Source: Oerskovia douganii | GTDB taxonomy: Bacteria; Actinomycetota; Actinomycetes; Actinomycetales; Cellulomonadaceae | DNA: 64,000 nucleotides | Assembly: GCF_015142735.1 (NCBI RefSeq) | Contig: NZ_JACSPN010000022.1 | Coordinates: forward strand, 1 to 64,000 | Direction of reading: 5' to 3' | Shown here: piece by piece, positions 50,274-59,533 of the stretch | Numbering within the stretch: position 1 is the stretch's first letter | Layout: each line of letters starts with the position of its first letter | Made by a program: the position numbers and the translations under genes | Notes under the pieces: model-generated | The model's database searches: none | What the model was told of the DNA's origin: nothing | The model's input: the letters and a program-made list of their open reading frames with translations, nothing else

Positions 50274-52397
50274 CTACTCGCGGACCGGTGCGCCCGACGG
50301 GAGCGCGGGCGCCTCTTCGACCGGCACGTCCTCCTTGCGGCCCAGGGCGCTCGGCCACCACATGTGCCGTCCCACGTCGAGGTTGAGGGCCGTGACGAGC
50401 ACCGACCGGACGACGAGCGTGTCGAGCAGGACGCCGAACGCGACCGCGAACCCGATCTCCGCGAACGCGACCACGGGCAGCGTGCCCAGCACCGCGAAGG
50501 TCCCCGCGAGCACGAGCCCGGCCGACGTGATGACCGCGCCCGTCGCGGCCAGCCCGACGAGCGCACCTCGCCGCGTCCCGACGCGCAGCGACTCCTCGCG
50601 CACCCGGGTCATGAGGAAGATGTTGTAGTCGATCCCGAGCGCGACGAGGAACACGAACACGAACAGGGGCAGCGACGTGTCGGCGCCCTCGAACCCGAAC
50701 ACGTACCTGAACACGAGCGCGCTCACGCCCAAGGCTGCGGTGAACGACAGCACGACCGTCGCGACGAGGATGAGCGGCGCCGTGATCGCACGCAGGAGCA
50801 GCGCGAGGATGACCAGCACGGTCAGCAGGATGATCGGGATGATGAGCATGTTGTCCGCGGCCGAGGCGCGCTGGACGTCGAGCGTGATCGCGCTCACCCC
50901 GCCCACCTGGGCGTCGGCGTCCGGGACGGCGTGGACCGCGTCCCGGACCCGGTCGACCGTGTCGTAGGCGGCGCGGGAGTCCGGCTCGGACGTGAGCGTG
51001 CCCTCCATGTACGCGTAGCCGCCGCTCGTCACGGGCTCGGTCACGGTCGACGCGTCGATCCCCTCGGTCCCCGCGAACGCGTCGTGCACCGCAGCCACGG
51101 CCGTGGGCGACGACGCGTCCGCGACGACCACCACGGGAGACCCCGACCCGGCCGGGAAGTGCTCGCTGAGGACCTGCTCCCCCACGATCGACGGCTGCTC
51201 CCCCCGGAACGACTCGGCGCTCGACAGCCCGTTCGCGTCGAGCTGCGTGATCCCCAGACCCAGCACGGCCAGGACGATCGACGTCACGACCCACACGCGC
51301 CGCGGGCGCCTCGCGATGCGGTTGCCCAGCCGCGCCCAGACGCCGTGCTCGGTCGGCTCGTCGTCGCCCAGGTGCGGCACGCGCGGCCAGAACACCCACC
51401 GGCCCGTCGCGACCAGGAGCGCGGGCAGGAGCGTCAGCATGACCAGCAGCGCGACCACGATCCCGACCGCCGCGACCGGCCCCAGCCCGGCCGTCGAGCT
51501 CATCTGCGCGAACAGCAGGCACAGCATGCCGATCGCGACCGTCGCACCGCTCGCGACGATCGCCGGGCCCGCGCGGTGCAGCGCGAGCGCCATGGCCTCG
51601 TGCCGGTCCTCGTGACGACGGAGCTCCTCCCGGTAGCGCGCGACGAGCAGCAGGGCGTAGTCCGTCCCCGCCCCGAAGACCAGGACCGTGAGGATGCCCG
51701 CGCTCTGCGCGTTCACGGTCAGGCCCGTGGTGTCCGCGAGGACGTAGATCACGGCCTGCGACACGGTCAGGGCGACGCCCGCCGAGAGCACGGGCAGGAG
51801 CCACAGCGTGGGGCTGCGGTACGTCAGCAGCAGGATCACGATCACGACCCCCGCCGCCGCGTACAGCAGCGTCGAGTCGATGCCCTCGAACGCGGCGGAC
51901 GAGTCCGCGGCCGACCCGGCCGGACCGGTCACGTAGACGTCCATGCCGTTCGCGCCGTCCTCGGCGGTCGCGCGCAGGTCCGCGACCGCGTCGGCCGCGA
52001 GGTTCCACCCCTCGCTGCCCAGGTCGAGGGGCACGATCACCTGGGCGGCCTGCCCGTCCTCCGACGGGACCGGCCCGACGACGTCCCCGTCCAGCGTGTC
52101 GAGCTCACCGAACGTCGCGACGTCCTGGGAGACCGCCGCGAGGTCCTCGGGCGTGAGGCCCGACTCGCGCACGTAGACCAGGACCGCGGGGATCGTGTTG
52201 GGCGAGGTGAAGCTGCTCGCGACGTCGAGCACCTGGGTCGACTCGGCGTTCGCCGGGAGCCAGGACTTGGCGTCGTTGTCCTGCGCTCCCGTGAGCTTGC
52301 CGGCCAGCGGCGCGGTCAGTGCCAGGACGACCGCCCAGAACGCGATGACGACCCACTTGGCGTAACGGTGCGTGATCCAGCCGGCGATGCGAGACAT
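50274..52397 (-). CDS. MMPL-family (RND-type) transporter
   Basis: The 707-residue protein has 12 helices in two 1+5 sets with extracellular domains between helices 1-2 and 7-8. MMPL motifs include FGAGTDYALLLVARYREELR and the matching FLVALGIDYNIFLMTRVREESLRVGTRRG, with Asp-Tyr proton-relay pairs. Such proteins export lipids or drugs by proton motive force. ATG 52397 follows GGGGAGAACCC. It is convergent with the peptide/ABC module and divergent from the next large membrane protein. Confidence 0.92.
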   Translation of the reverse strand: MSRIAGWITHRYAKWVVIAFWAVVLALTAPLAGKLTGAQDNDAKSWLPANAESTQVLDVASSFTSPNTIPAVLVYVRESGLTPEDLAAVSQDVATFGELDTLDGDVVGPVPSEDGQAAQVIVPLDLGSEGWNLAADAVADLRATAEDGANGMDVYVTGPAGSAADSSAAFEGIDSTLLYAAAGVVIVILLLTYRSPTLWLLPVLSAGVALTVSQAVIYVLADTTGLTVNAQSAGILTVLVFGAGTDYALLLVARYREELRRHEDRHEAMALALHRAGPAIVASGATVAIGMLCLLFAQMSSTAGLGPVAAVGIVVALLVMLTLLPALLVATGRWVFWPRVPHLGDDEPTEHGVWARLGNRIARRPRRVWVVTSIVLAVLGLGITQLDANGLSSAESFRGEQPSIVGEQVLSEHFPAGSGSPVVVVADASSPTAVAAVHDAFAGTEGIDASTVTEPVTSGGYAYMEGTLTSEPDSRAAYDTVDRVRDAVHAVPDADAQVGGVSAITLDVQRASAADNMLIIPIILLTVLVILALLLRAITAPLILVATVVLSFTAALGVSALVFRYVFGFEGADTSLPLFVFVFLVALGIDYNIFLMTRVREESLRVGTRRGALVGLAATGAVITSAGLVLAGTFAVLGTLPVVAFAEIGFAVAFGVLLDTLVVRSVLVTALNLDVGRHMWWPSALGRKEDVPVEEAPALPSGAPVRE

Positions 52398-52631
52398 GGG
52401 TTCTCCCCGAGACTCCCGGTGCACTTCGGCGCGAGATTCCAGCGCACACCCACGAGGGGGTGGGTGTCAACGGTTCTGATCGCCTGGGCGAGCGGAGCCA
52501 ACCTGTGGACAAGTGCCTACGTGGGGGGTCGACCTGCTACGAATGGGGCGCCACATTCACCAGAGAGCAGGGGGCGTCTCTGGGTTCGGTCGATCGAGAC
52601 CACGACGGCGCCCCAGGGGGACGCCAGGACA

Positions 52632-55151
52632 ATGCCAGAAGAGACGATCGCCTCGAACCCTTCGTCCGCCGAGGGAGCGACCACGGGAGAGCCCGCCGGG
52701 CATGCGCCACCGCCCACGCTCCCTCTGACCCGTCAACAGCTCACGGCCGCTGCGGCCCGCGCGGGCATCGGCTACGCGGCAGGACTCGTCGTGGCTCTGC
52801 TCGCCGTCGTCGCGCTCGGGATCAGCATGGCGACCACCGACGCCTCGTCCTGGAGCGGGGGCAGCGACGTGTCGGTCGACGGACTCGGCGCGGTACTGAC
52901 GCTTCCGTTCCTGTTCGTCGGCATGGCGCTGCTCGGCCCGCTCAACGCCTCACTGGTCGGCCAGGGATCCGCGAGCGTCTTCCTCGCGCCGCTGTCGATC
53001 ACCGCCGTCATCATGGCCGGCATCCTGCTGTGGACGGTCGTCCGGCGCCGCACGACCGACGCGGTCGCCCCTCGGGCACCCCGCACGCTGTGGCTCGAGT
53101 CCCTCGTGACGGGCGGCGTCCTCGGGCTCGGGGGCGCGATCCTCGCGGCAGTCTTCCGCTTCTCACAGAGCACGGGCGACGGACTGTTCCAGTATGCGTT
53201 CACGACCGGTGTCAACGCGTTCGGAGTCTTCGCGGGCGGCATCCTCGTGGGCACGACTGCTGCCGCGCTCGGCCTCGCGCTCCGCTCGCCACAGCCGGGG
53301 CTCACTGCTCTGGGCATCCCCGTGCCGGCCGTCGTCCGACGCTCGGCCGACGCGCTGCTCGTCGGTGCCGTCCCCGCGGTCGGCCTCACCCTGATCATCC
53401 TTCTCATCGCCGGGGTCGCACGGCTCGGCCTGGGTGAGACGATCACCGGCGTCCTGACCGTCCTGCCCAACGTCCTGGTCCTGGGACTGGGTGTCGCCTC
53501 GCTCGGCGGCATCCAGGCGAGCGCTTCTGGAGGCGGCGCCGCAGCGGGGTACGTCGCCACGCTGTCCAGCGAGGGCGTGCCGGCCTGGGCCTGGCTCGCC
53601 GTCCTGATTCCCGTCATCGCGGTCGTCGCCGCCGGCACCCGCTTGCGCCTCGTCGCACGCGACCCCCTGCCCTGGTCGGCCGCCTGGGCGACCCCCTTGG
53701 TCCTCGCAGCGGTCACGCTGCTCGCCACCCTCGTGTCGGGGGTGCGCGCTGTCGGGAGCGCGTCCGCAGGACTCCTCGGCTCCGCAGCAGGCGAGGCCGC
53801 ACTGCATCTCGCCGTCTGGACGGCTCTCGTCGCCGCAGCGTGGGGTCTGCTCGTCGAGGTCGTGGCCCGCCGGTTCGCCCCGTGGGTGGTCGCGGTGCTC
53901 CCGCCTCGACTGGTGAACCTCCTGTCGACCACCCGCACCACCACCGAGCCCCCGGGTGGCAGCGACAGCGGCACCGCAGGTGACGGTACCGCCCCTCCCG
54001 CGCCTGCCGTCCAGAGCGCCCCGTCCGGAGCCGACCCGCACCCCGGGGCGGACGACGTGCCTGCGGGCTCGGCGCCGTCGAGCCTCCCCACCACTCCCGA
54101 GGCGGGTCCGCCCACGCTCCCGGCCGTCGACCGCAAGAAGGCGCTGATCGTCCTCGGGACCGTCGGCGCAGGGATCATCGTGGTGGTCGGCGCCGCCGTC
54201 GCACGGAACGTCGTCGCGAGCACCGTCTACTCCCCCTCCGCCCCCGTCGAGGCCTATCTCGACGCCCTCGAGCGCGGCGACGCCCAGGCTGCCCTCGCGC
54301 TCGCCGACCCGGACGTGCCCAACAGCGAGCGCACCCTGCTCACGAACGACGTGTACGGAGGGGTCGCGGAACGGCCGACCGGCGCCACGATCACCGACAT
54401 CGAGCGCTTCGAGGACATCGCGACCATCACCGCCACCTACGACCAGGAGGGCCGGAAGTCGACCCAGACGTTCACGGTCCGCCGCACGGGAGCAGAGCTC
54501 CTCGTGTTCGACCGCTGGGAGCTCGTCGCTCCGGAGGTCCCCGTCGTCGACCTCGCATCGGTCGCGAACCAACAGTTGGGCACCGTCGTCGTGAACGGCG
54601 TGGACGTCGACCTGGCGCCGAGCGGCTCACCGGCGTTCCGCGCGCTCCCCGGCCGGTGGGAAGTCACACTGCCCGACGTCGGAGAGCTCCAGAGCGCACC
54701 CACGCTGACGTTCACCGTCGGCGGGCCTGGGGACGTCTGGTCCGACGGGCCCGATGACGAGGTCCTCGGCTACTCGTTCACGTCGGAAGCGCTCGACGCG
54801 GCCGAGGCAGCGGCTCGGGCAGACCTCGACGCATGTGTCGCCTCACCCGAGGCCGAGCCCGAGGGGTGCGAGCTCGCGGACTTCTCCTACCGTGCCGACG
54901 AGGTCACGGGCGCTGCGTGGGCAGTGACGACCGACCCGACGTTCACGGCGACGGACGACGGGCCGTCGATCACCGTGGAGGTCCGGGACGGCCAGGTCAC
55001 CCGCACGGGCACCATGCCCCCTGGCGGCGGATGGTTCGCCGAGACCGAGCCCACCCCCTACAGCTACGAACGGGACCTGCGCTACTCGACGACCTACGTG
55101 ATCGGCCAGGACGGAAAGCTCGTGATCGGCGAGGGCATCTGGGACTGGTGA
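52632..55151 (+). CDS. large multi-helix protein with C-terminal NTF2-like external domain
   Basis: The 839-residue protein starts MPEETIASNPSSAEG. The first 430 residues contain about ten hydrophobic helices with no transporter family I recognise. A Pro/Ser/Gly-rich linker of about 70 residues and one more helix (ALIVLGTVGAGIIVVVGAAVA) follow. The remaining 320 residues are external; their first 100 (SPSAPVEAYLDALERGDAQAALALADPD) resemble the NTF2-like DUF4878 fold. It might be a sensor or assembly factor at the membrane. The gene stands alone, followed by a long palindrome. Confidence 0.7.
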   Translation: MPEETIASNPSSAEGATTGEPAGHAPPPTLPLTRQQLTAAAARAGIGYAAGLVVALLAVVALGISMATTDASSWSGGSDVSVDGLGAVLTLPFLFVGMALLGPLNASLVGQGSASVFLAPLSITAVIMAGILLWTVVRRRTTDAVAPRAPRTLWLESLVTGGVLGLGGAILAAVFRFSQSTGDGLFQYAFTTGVNAFGVFAGGILVGTTAAALGLALRSPQPGLTALGIPVPAVVRRSADALLVGAVPAVGLTLIILLIAGVARLGLGETITGVLTVLPNVLVLGLGVASLGGIQASASGGGAAAGYVATLSSEGVPAWAWLAVLIPVIAVVAAGTRLRLVARDPLPWSAAWATPLVLAAVTLLATLVSGVRAVGSASAGLLGSAAGEAALHLAVWTALVAAAWGLLVEVVARRFAPWVVAVLPPRLVNLLSTTRTTTEPPGGSDSGTAGDGTAPPAPAVQSAPSGADPHPGADDVPAGSAPSSLPTTPEAGPPTLPAVDRKKALIVLGTVGAGIIVVVGAAVARNVVASTVYSPSAPVEAYLDALERGDAQAALALADPDVPNSERTLLTNDVYGGVAERPTGATITDIERFEDIATITATYDQEGRKSTQTFTVRRTGAELLVFDRWELVAPEVPVVDLASVANQQLGTVVVNGVDVDLAPSGSPAFRALPGRWEVTLPDVGELQSAPTLTFTVGGPGDVWSDGPDDEVLGYSFTSEALDAAEAAARADLDACVASPEAEPEGCELADFSYRADEVTGAAWAVTTDPTFTATDDGPSITVEVRDGQVTRTGTMPPGGGWFAETEPTPYSYERDLRYSTTYVIGQDGKLVIGEGIWDW

Positions 55152-55170
55152 CCCGCGCCCCACGCCACGT

Positions 55171-55225
55171 CGAGAACGAGGTTGCGGTCGTTCTGGGGCC
55201 CAGAACGACCGCAACCTCGTTCTCG
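55171..55225. repeat. GAGAACG palindrome, best copy, between convergent genes
   Basis: Perfect 25-bp arms (55171-55195 and 55201-55225, beginning CGAGAACGAGGTTGCGGTCG) around a five-base loop. It begins 20 bases after the stop of the large membrane protein and ends 13 bases before the end of the convergent permease. It is the least decayed copy of the family. Confidence 0.9.
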
Positions 55226-55237
55226 GCGCCTCAGGGG

Positions 55238-56704
55238 TCAGGCGGTCCGCTTCCGGAGCCACGACCGCACCCCGTACACCGCCACGATCACGCCCACGAG
55301 CACCACGGTCGAGACGAGCTGGACGCGCGCGGCGTCGTCGAACAGCATGAGCACCACGAGCCCCGCCAACCCCGCCAACGTCGCCCACGTGAGCCACGGG
55401 TACGCCCACATGCGCAGCGTCATCCGGTCCGCGCCGCCCGCTGCGGCCTCGAGGCGACGGCGCAGCCGGAGCTGGGACACCGCGATGAAGACCCAGACGA
55501 CGAGCAGCGCCGAGCCCACCGCGTTGAGCAGGATGCCCAGGACCTCGCCCGGCAGCAGCCAGTTGAGCCCCACGGACACGAGGCCGAAGAACACCGAGAG
55601 CAGCACCGCGACCCAGGGGACCCCGGTCGGCGAGACCTTGGTCAGCGCGGGGTGGCCGTCGCCGCGGCCCGCGAGCGAGAACGCCATGCGCGAGGTGCCG
55701 TAGACGTTCGCGTTGAACGCGGACAGCAGCGCCACGACGACCACGGCCTCCATGAGCCGGGCTGCGCTCGGCAGCCCCGCGAGGTCGAGCACCGCGACGA
55801 ACGGGCCGCTCAGCAGCTCGGGGGCGTCCCACGGCAGCACGAGCGCCATGATCGCGACCGCGCCGACGTAGAAGAAGAGGATGCGCCACACGATCGAGCG
55901 CGTCGCGGTGACGATCGCCTTCTGCGGGTCGCGCGCCTCGGCCGCGGCGATCGTCACGATCTCGATACCGCCGAACGCGAAGACGACGACCAGCAGCCCG
56001 GCCGCGATGCCCGGCAGCCCGTTCGGCGCGAAGCCCGCGAGCGAGGCAGGGTCACCGAAGATGTTGGTCGTGCCCACCGGGTCGGTGCCGGGCAGCCAGC
56101 CCAGCACGAGCAGGACCCCGATCACCAGGAACGCGACGATCGCCGCGACCTTGATGAACGCGAACCAGAACTCGAACTCGCCGAAGTGCTTGACGCCCCA
56201 CAGGTTCACGACCGCGAACACCGCGACGAACACGAGCGCGACGACCCACTGCGGCACGCCCGGGACCCACCCGGAGACGATCTGCGAGGCCCCCGTGATC
56301 TCCGCACCGAGCACCATGATGAGCGTGAACCAGTACAGCCAGCCCAGCGTGAAGCCCGCCCAGCGCCCCAGCGCGGTCTCGGCGTAGACGGAGAACGACC
56401 CGCTCGACGGCACGGCCGACGCCATCTCCGCGAGCATGCGCATCACGAGGATCACGAGCAGCCCGGCCACCGCGTACGAGACCAGGACGGCTGGTCCGGC
56501 CGTCGCGATCCCGACGCCGCTGCCGAGGAACAGCCCCGCCCCGATCGCGGAGCCGAGCCCCATCATCGTCAGGTGGCGTGTGCGCAGGCCGTGCGCGAGC
56601 TGCTCGCCCTCGGGGGCGAGGGACGCGGGCGGGTGCGTGGCGCCGTCGGGCAGGGAGGAGGACGAGCCGTCAGGAGTGCCCGACGGCGAAGGTGCGTTGG
56701 TCAT
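55238..56704 (-). CDS. APC-family amino acid permease (GABA/aromatic AAT type)
   Basis: The 488-residue, 12-helix permease has the AAT signature LRTRHLTMMGLGSAIGAGLFLGSGVGI, AEMASAVPSSGSFSVYAE, and FAFGGIEIVTIAAAEARDPQKAI. It should import GABA, proline or aromatic amino acids by proton symport. The hydrophilic first 35 residues contain two inverted repeat copies (56641-56651 and 56678-56688) translated as PDGAT and SPSGTPDG. ATG 56704 is used. Confidence 0.92.
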   Translation of the reverse strand: MTNAPSPSGTPDGSSSSLPDGATHPPASLAPEGEQLAHGLRTRHLTMMGLGSAIGAGLFLGSGVGIATAGPAVLVSYAVAGLLVILVMRMLAEMASAVPSSGSFSVYAETALGRWAGFTLGWLYWFTLIMVLGAEITGASQIVSGWVPGVPQWVVALVFVAVFAVVNLWGVKHFGEFEFWFAFIKVAAIVAFLVIGVLLVLGWLPGTDPVGTTNIFGDPASLAGFAPNGLPGIAAGLLVVVFAFGGIEIVTIAAAEARDPQKAIVTATRSIVWRILFFYVGAVAIMALVLPWDAPELLSGPFVAVLDLAGLPSAARLMEAVVVVALLSAFNANVYGTSRMAFSLAGRGDGHPALTKVSPTGVPWVAVLLSVFFGLVSVGLNWLLPGEVLGILLNAVGSALLVVWVFIAVSQLRLRRRLEAAAGGADRMTLRMWAYPWLTWATLAGLAGLVVLMLFDDAARVQLVSTVVLVGVIVAVYGVRSWLRKRTA

Positions 56705-56880
56705 GGGGGTGCGGTCGTTCCGTGGTCGAGGAAGGACGCCGAGGCGGCGACGTTCCACGGTACCTGGGGACGGGCCTCCGGTCGGACGCCGCTGCGCCCT
56801 GGGCGAACCGACCACGCACAGTTGCCCGGAGCGACATACGTTCGAGGGGTTCGTCCGTCAGCCCACCTGGAGGTAGCACG

Positions 56881-57303
56881 ATGAAGGTTCTCTACACCGC
56901 GGAAGCACTCGCCACCGGAGAGGGCCGCAACGGCCACGTCCGGTCGACCGACGGGCGCGTCGACCTCGACGTCGCCGTGCCCAAGGAGATGGGCGGCAGC
57001 GGCGACGGGTCCAACCCCGAGCAGCTCTTCGCCGCGGGCTACGCGGCGTGCTTCCACTCCGCCCTGCTCGGTGTCGCACGCCAGCGCAAGATCACGGTCG
57101 CGGACTCCGCGGTCGGGACCGGCGTGTCGATCGGACCGCTCGACGGCGGCGGCTACACGCTCGCCGTGCGCCTCGAGGTCAGCCTGCCGGGGCTCCCGCG
57201 CGACGTGGCCCAGGAGCTCGCCGACGCCGCGCACCAGGTGTGCCCCTACTCCCACGCGACCCGCGGCAACATCGACGTCACGGTGACGGTCGTCGAGGAG
57301 TAG
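56881..57303 (+). CDS. ohr: organic hydroperoxide resistance protein (Ohr)
   Basis: The 140-residue OsmC-fold peroxidase has the two reactive cysteines in GYAACFHSALL (Cys57) and HQVCPYSHATRGN (Cys121), and the catalytic Arg in EGRNGHV. It reduces organic hydroperoxides using lipoylated partners. The start has GGAGG at ideal distance. No OhrR gene is next to it. A short gap separates it from the next gene, with which it may form an oxidative-stress pair. Confidence 0.95.
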   Translation: MKVLYTAEALATGEGRNGHVRSTDGRVDLDVAVPKEMGGSGDGSNPEQLFAAGYAACFHSALLGVARQRKITVADSAVGTGVSIGPLDGGGYTLAVRLEVSLPGLPRDVAQELADAAHQVCPYSHATRGNIDVTVTVVEE

Positions 57304-57381
57304 CACCCCCGCCCCGGCAGGCGAAGCGCGCCGCCGCAGGGCACCGTGGAGAGCACACCCGAACGAGACCCGAGGAGAACC

Positions 57382-58020
57382 ATGAAGATCGCCCTGATCG
57401 GAGCCCACGGCAAGGTGGGTCGCCTGCTCGTCCCGATCCTCGCGGACCACGGCCACGACGTGAGCGGGATCGTCCGCTCGGAGTCGCAGCTGCCGCTCGT
57501 CGAGGAGCTGGGCGGGACCCCCCTGCTGCTCGACGTCGAGCACGCGTCGACCGAGGAGATGACCGAGGCCCTGTCCGGGCACGACGCCGTGGTGTGGTCC
57601 GCCGGGGCAGGCGGCGGGAGCCCGGAACGCACCTACGCCGTCGACCGGGACGCCGCGATCCGCTCCATGGACGCCGCGGCCGCCGCCGGGGCGCACCGCT
57701 ACGTCATGGTGTCGTGGATCGGCTCGACGCCCGACCACGGCATCCCGGAGGACAACAGCTTCTTCCCGTACGCGGACGCCAAGCTCGCCGCCGACGACCA
57801 CCTGCGCGGCACCGACCTCGACTGGACGATCCTCGGCCCGGGCACGCTCACGAACGACGCGCCCACCGGGTCGATCGAGCTCGACCCCGACGACGGCAGC
57901 GTCTCGCGAGGCAACGTGGCCCTGGTCGTCGCGCAGTCCCTCCAGTCCCCGTCGACCGTGGGTCAGTTCATCCGGTTCGTCGACGGCGACACCCCGATCC
58001 TGGAGGCCTTCGGCCGGTAG
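57382..58020 (+). CDS. NAD(P)-binding (atypical SDR5/NmrA-like) protein
   Basis: The 212-residue protein has the dinucleotide motif IALIGAHGKVGRLLVPIL, followed by VVWSAGAGGG and YVMVSWIG, a Lys in YADAKLAADD (YxxxK) and DWTILGPGTLT, typical of atypical SDRs such as YwnB or SDR_a5. The reaction is unknown; relatives act as flavin or redox-sensing reductases. ATG 57382 follows GAGGAG. Confidence 0.9.
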   Translation: MKIALIGAHGKVGRLLVPILADHGHDVSGIVRSESQLPLVEELGGTPLLLDVEHASTEEMTEALSGHDAVVWSAGAGGGSPERTYAVDRDAAIRSMDAAAAAGAHRYVMVSWIGSTPDHGIPEDNSFFPYADAKLAADDHLRGTDLDWTILGPGTLTNDAPTGSIELDPDDGSVSRGNVALVVAQSLQSPSTVGQFIRFVDGDTPILEAFGR

Positions 58021-58035
58021 CCGCCCCCCCGGTGC

Positions 58036-58090
58036 CGAGAACGGGGTTGAGGTCGTCATGAGGCTGATGACGACCTCAACCCCGTTGTCG
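58036..58090. repeat. GAGAACG palindrome after the SDR-like gene
   Basis: CGAGAACGGGGTTGAGGTCG begins 15 bases past the stop. The arms are 23 bp with one mismatch (the second ends CCCCGTTGTCG) and a nine-base loop. Member of the family at 16436, 21862 and 55171. Confidence 0.85.
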
Positions 58091-58261
58091 ACCGCGGGCA
58101 ACCTCGTGTTCGGTGGGCCGTCCGGCCGCTGAGACCGCGGGTCGCCCGCCCCGGACGGCGGCGGTGAGCGAGCAGGACGGAGGTACGGTCGAGGCTCCGC
58201 CCGACCGGGCTCCCGAGCCTCGGCCGGACCCGACCACCCGCCCGACCCCGAGGAGCCACCG

Positions 58262-58867
58262 GTGAGCAAGGCCAACCCCACGCGCTGGGAGCAGAAGACC
58301 GCCGTGAACCCGTCCCACTCGACCTGGTACGTCGAGAGGTTCCGCTCCATGGCCGCCCAGGGCGCCGACCTCGCGGGCGAGGCCCGGCTCGTCAATGCCA
58401 TGCTCCCGCGCGGTGCACGGGTCCTCGACGCCGGGAGCGGACCGGGCCGCGTGGGCGCCGAGCTCGCGGCGCGCGGGCACACCGTGGTGGGCGTCGACGT
58501 CGACCCCGTGCTCATCGAGGCCGCCGAGGCCGACCACCCCGGGTCGACGTGGCTCGTCGGGGACATCGCCGAGCTCGACCTGCCCGCCGTGGGGGTCGGC
58601 GAGCCGTTCGACCTGATCGTGTGCGCCGGCAACGTCGTGACGTTCCTCGCGCCGGGCACCGAGGTCGAGGTCCTGCGCCGCTTCCGCGCCCACCTGGCGC
58701 CGGGGGGACGGGCCGTGGTCGGGTTCGGGGCCGGGCGCGGGTACGCGTTCGACGCGTTCTTCGCCGACGTCGCCGAGGCCGGGCTCGAGGTCCAGCTCAA
58801 GCTCTCGACGTGGGACCTGCGGCCGTTCGCGGACGACAGCGACTTCCTGGTCGCGGTGCTGGGCTGA
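58262..58867 (+). CDS. class I SAM-dependent methyltransferase
   Basis: The 201-residue enzyme has motif I VLDAGSGPGRVGAELAA, motif II VVGVDVDP, VGDIAELDLP and DLIVCAGNVVTFLAPG, followed by PGGRAVVGFGAGRGY. It is a small Methyltransf_11/25-type protein of unknown substrate. GTG 58262 has GAGGAGCC before it. The last six codons are duplicated in the DNA immediately after the stop. Confidence 0.9.
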   Translation: MSKANPTRWEQKTAVNPSHSTWYVERFRSMAAQGADLAGEARLVNAMLPRGARVLDAGSGPGRVGAELAARGHTVVGVDVDPVLIEAAEADHPGSTWLVGDIAELDLPAVGVGEPFDLIVCAGNVVTFLAPGTEVEVLRRFRAHLAPGGRAVVGFGAGRGYAFDAFFADVAEAGLEVQLKLSTWDLRPFADDSDFLVAVLG

Positions 58868-58892
58868 CTCCCGGTGCTGGGCTGACTCCCGA

Positions 58893-58954
58893 TGCCGAAC
58901 CCGAGGTTCGTCAGGCAACTGGTCGCCGGGGCCCGGCGAACCTCGGGTTCGGCA
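58893..58954. repeat. GCCGAACCCGAGGTTCG hairpin after the methyltransferase gene
   Basis: Perfect 18-bp arms (58893-58910 and 58937-58954, beginning TGCCGAACCCGAGGTTCG) around a 26-base loop containing a further GC hairpin. It shares position and general style with the GAGAACG palindromes but a different arm sequence. Probable terminator. Confidence 0.75.
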
Positions 58955-58993
58955 CCCGGGCGGGTGTTCGTCGACGGCGAACGCACACCTGGA

Positions 58994-59014
58994 ATTGAGC
59001 GTAGGTGACTCAAG
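58994..59014. promoter_or_regulatory. HspR-type HAIR box
   Basis: ATTGAGC-N7-ACTCAAG matches the HAIR consensus CTTGAGT-N7-ACTCAAG at 12 of 14 half-site bases. It lies 45-65 bases upstream of hsp20. HspR represses chaperone genes through such sites in actinobacteria and is released on heat stress. Confidence 0.85.
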
Positions 59015-59058
59015 TTGTAACGGTCAGAGGTATTCACACACCGACCGAAGGAGTCACC

Positions 59059-59475
59059 ATGACCACCACCCTCACCACCGGCCCCGCATTCGACCGCGCC
59101 CTGCGTGACCTCCTCACCCCCCGCCCCGTGGCAGGCGTCCCGGCCCACGCCGACGTCTACCAGGACGGCGACGACCTGGTCGCGCGCTTCGACCTGCCGG
59201 GCATCGACCCTGCCCGGGACGTCACGGTCGAGGTCGAGGGACGCAAGCTCGTCGTGCGCGGTGAGCGCAAGGACGAGCGCGCCGAGGAGGCCGACGGCCG
59301 TCGCGTCCGCGAGGTCCGCTACGGTGCGTTCCACCGCGTCGTGACCCTCCCCAAGGCAGCCGACGCGGACGCGATCAGCGCCCGCTACGACGCAGGTGTC
59401 CTGACCGTCACCGTCTCCGGCGTCTACGCCGGCACGACGCCGCAGCGCATCGAGGTCACGACCTCGGCGTCCTGA
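59059..59475 (+). CDS. hsp20: Hsp20/alpha-crystallin small heat-shock protein
   Basis: The 138-residue chaperone has the alpha-crystallin domain (HADVYQDGDDLVARFDLPGID, VEVEGRKLVVRGERK, GAFHRVVTLPKAAD and AGVLTVTVSGVYAG, the GxLxVxV strand) with a short N terminus and tail. It holds unfolding proteins. ATG 59059 follows GAAGGAG. A HAIR box upstream and a perfect terminator downstream frame it as a single heat-shock gene. Confidence 0.95.
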   Translation: MTTTLTTGPAFDRALRDLLTPRPVAGVPAHADVYQDGDDLVARFDLPGIDPARDVTVEVEGRKLVVRGERKDERAEEADGRRVREVRYGAFHRVVTLPKAADADAISARYDAGVLTVTVSGVYAGTTPQRIEVTTSAS

Positions 59476-59533
59476 CGGTCCCCAGACTCCCGGCCACAGG
59501 CCAACCCCCCTTCAGCCTGCGGTGCGGTGAGAC

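Noticed and set aside
50208-52631. Upstream extension of the 839-residue membrane protein by some 800 codons
   Set aside because: The extension is Arg/His/Asp-rich shadow of the MMPL gene on the other strand. A start at 52632 gives a sensible protein.
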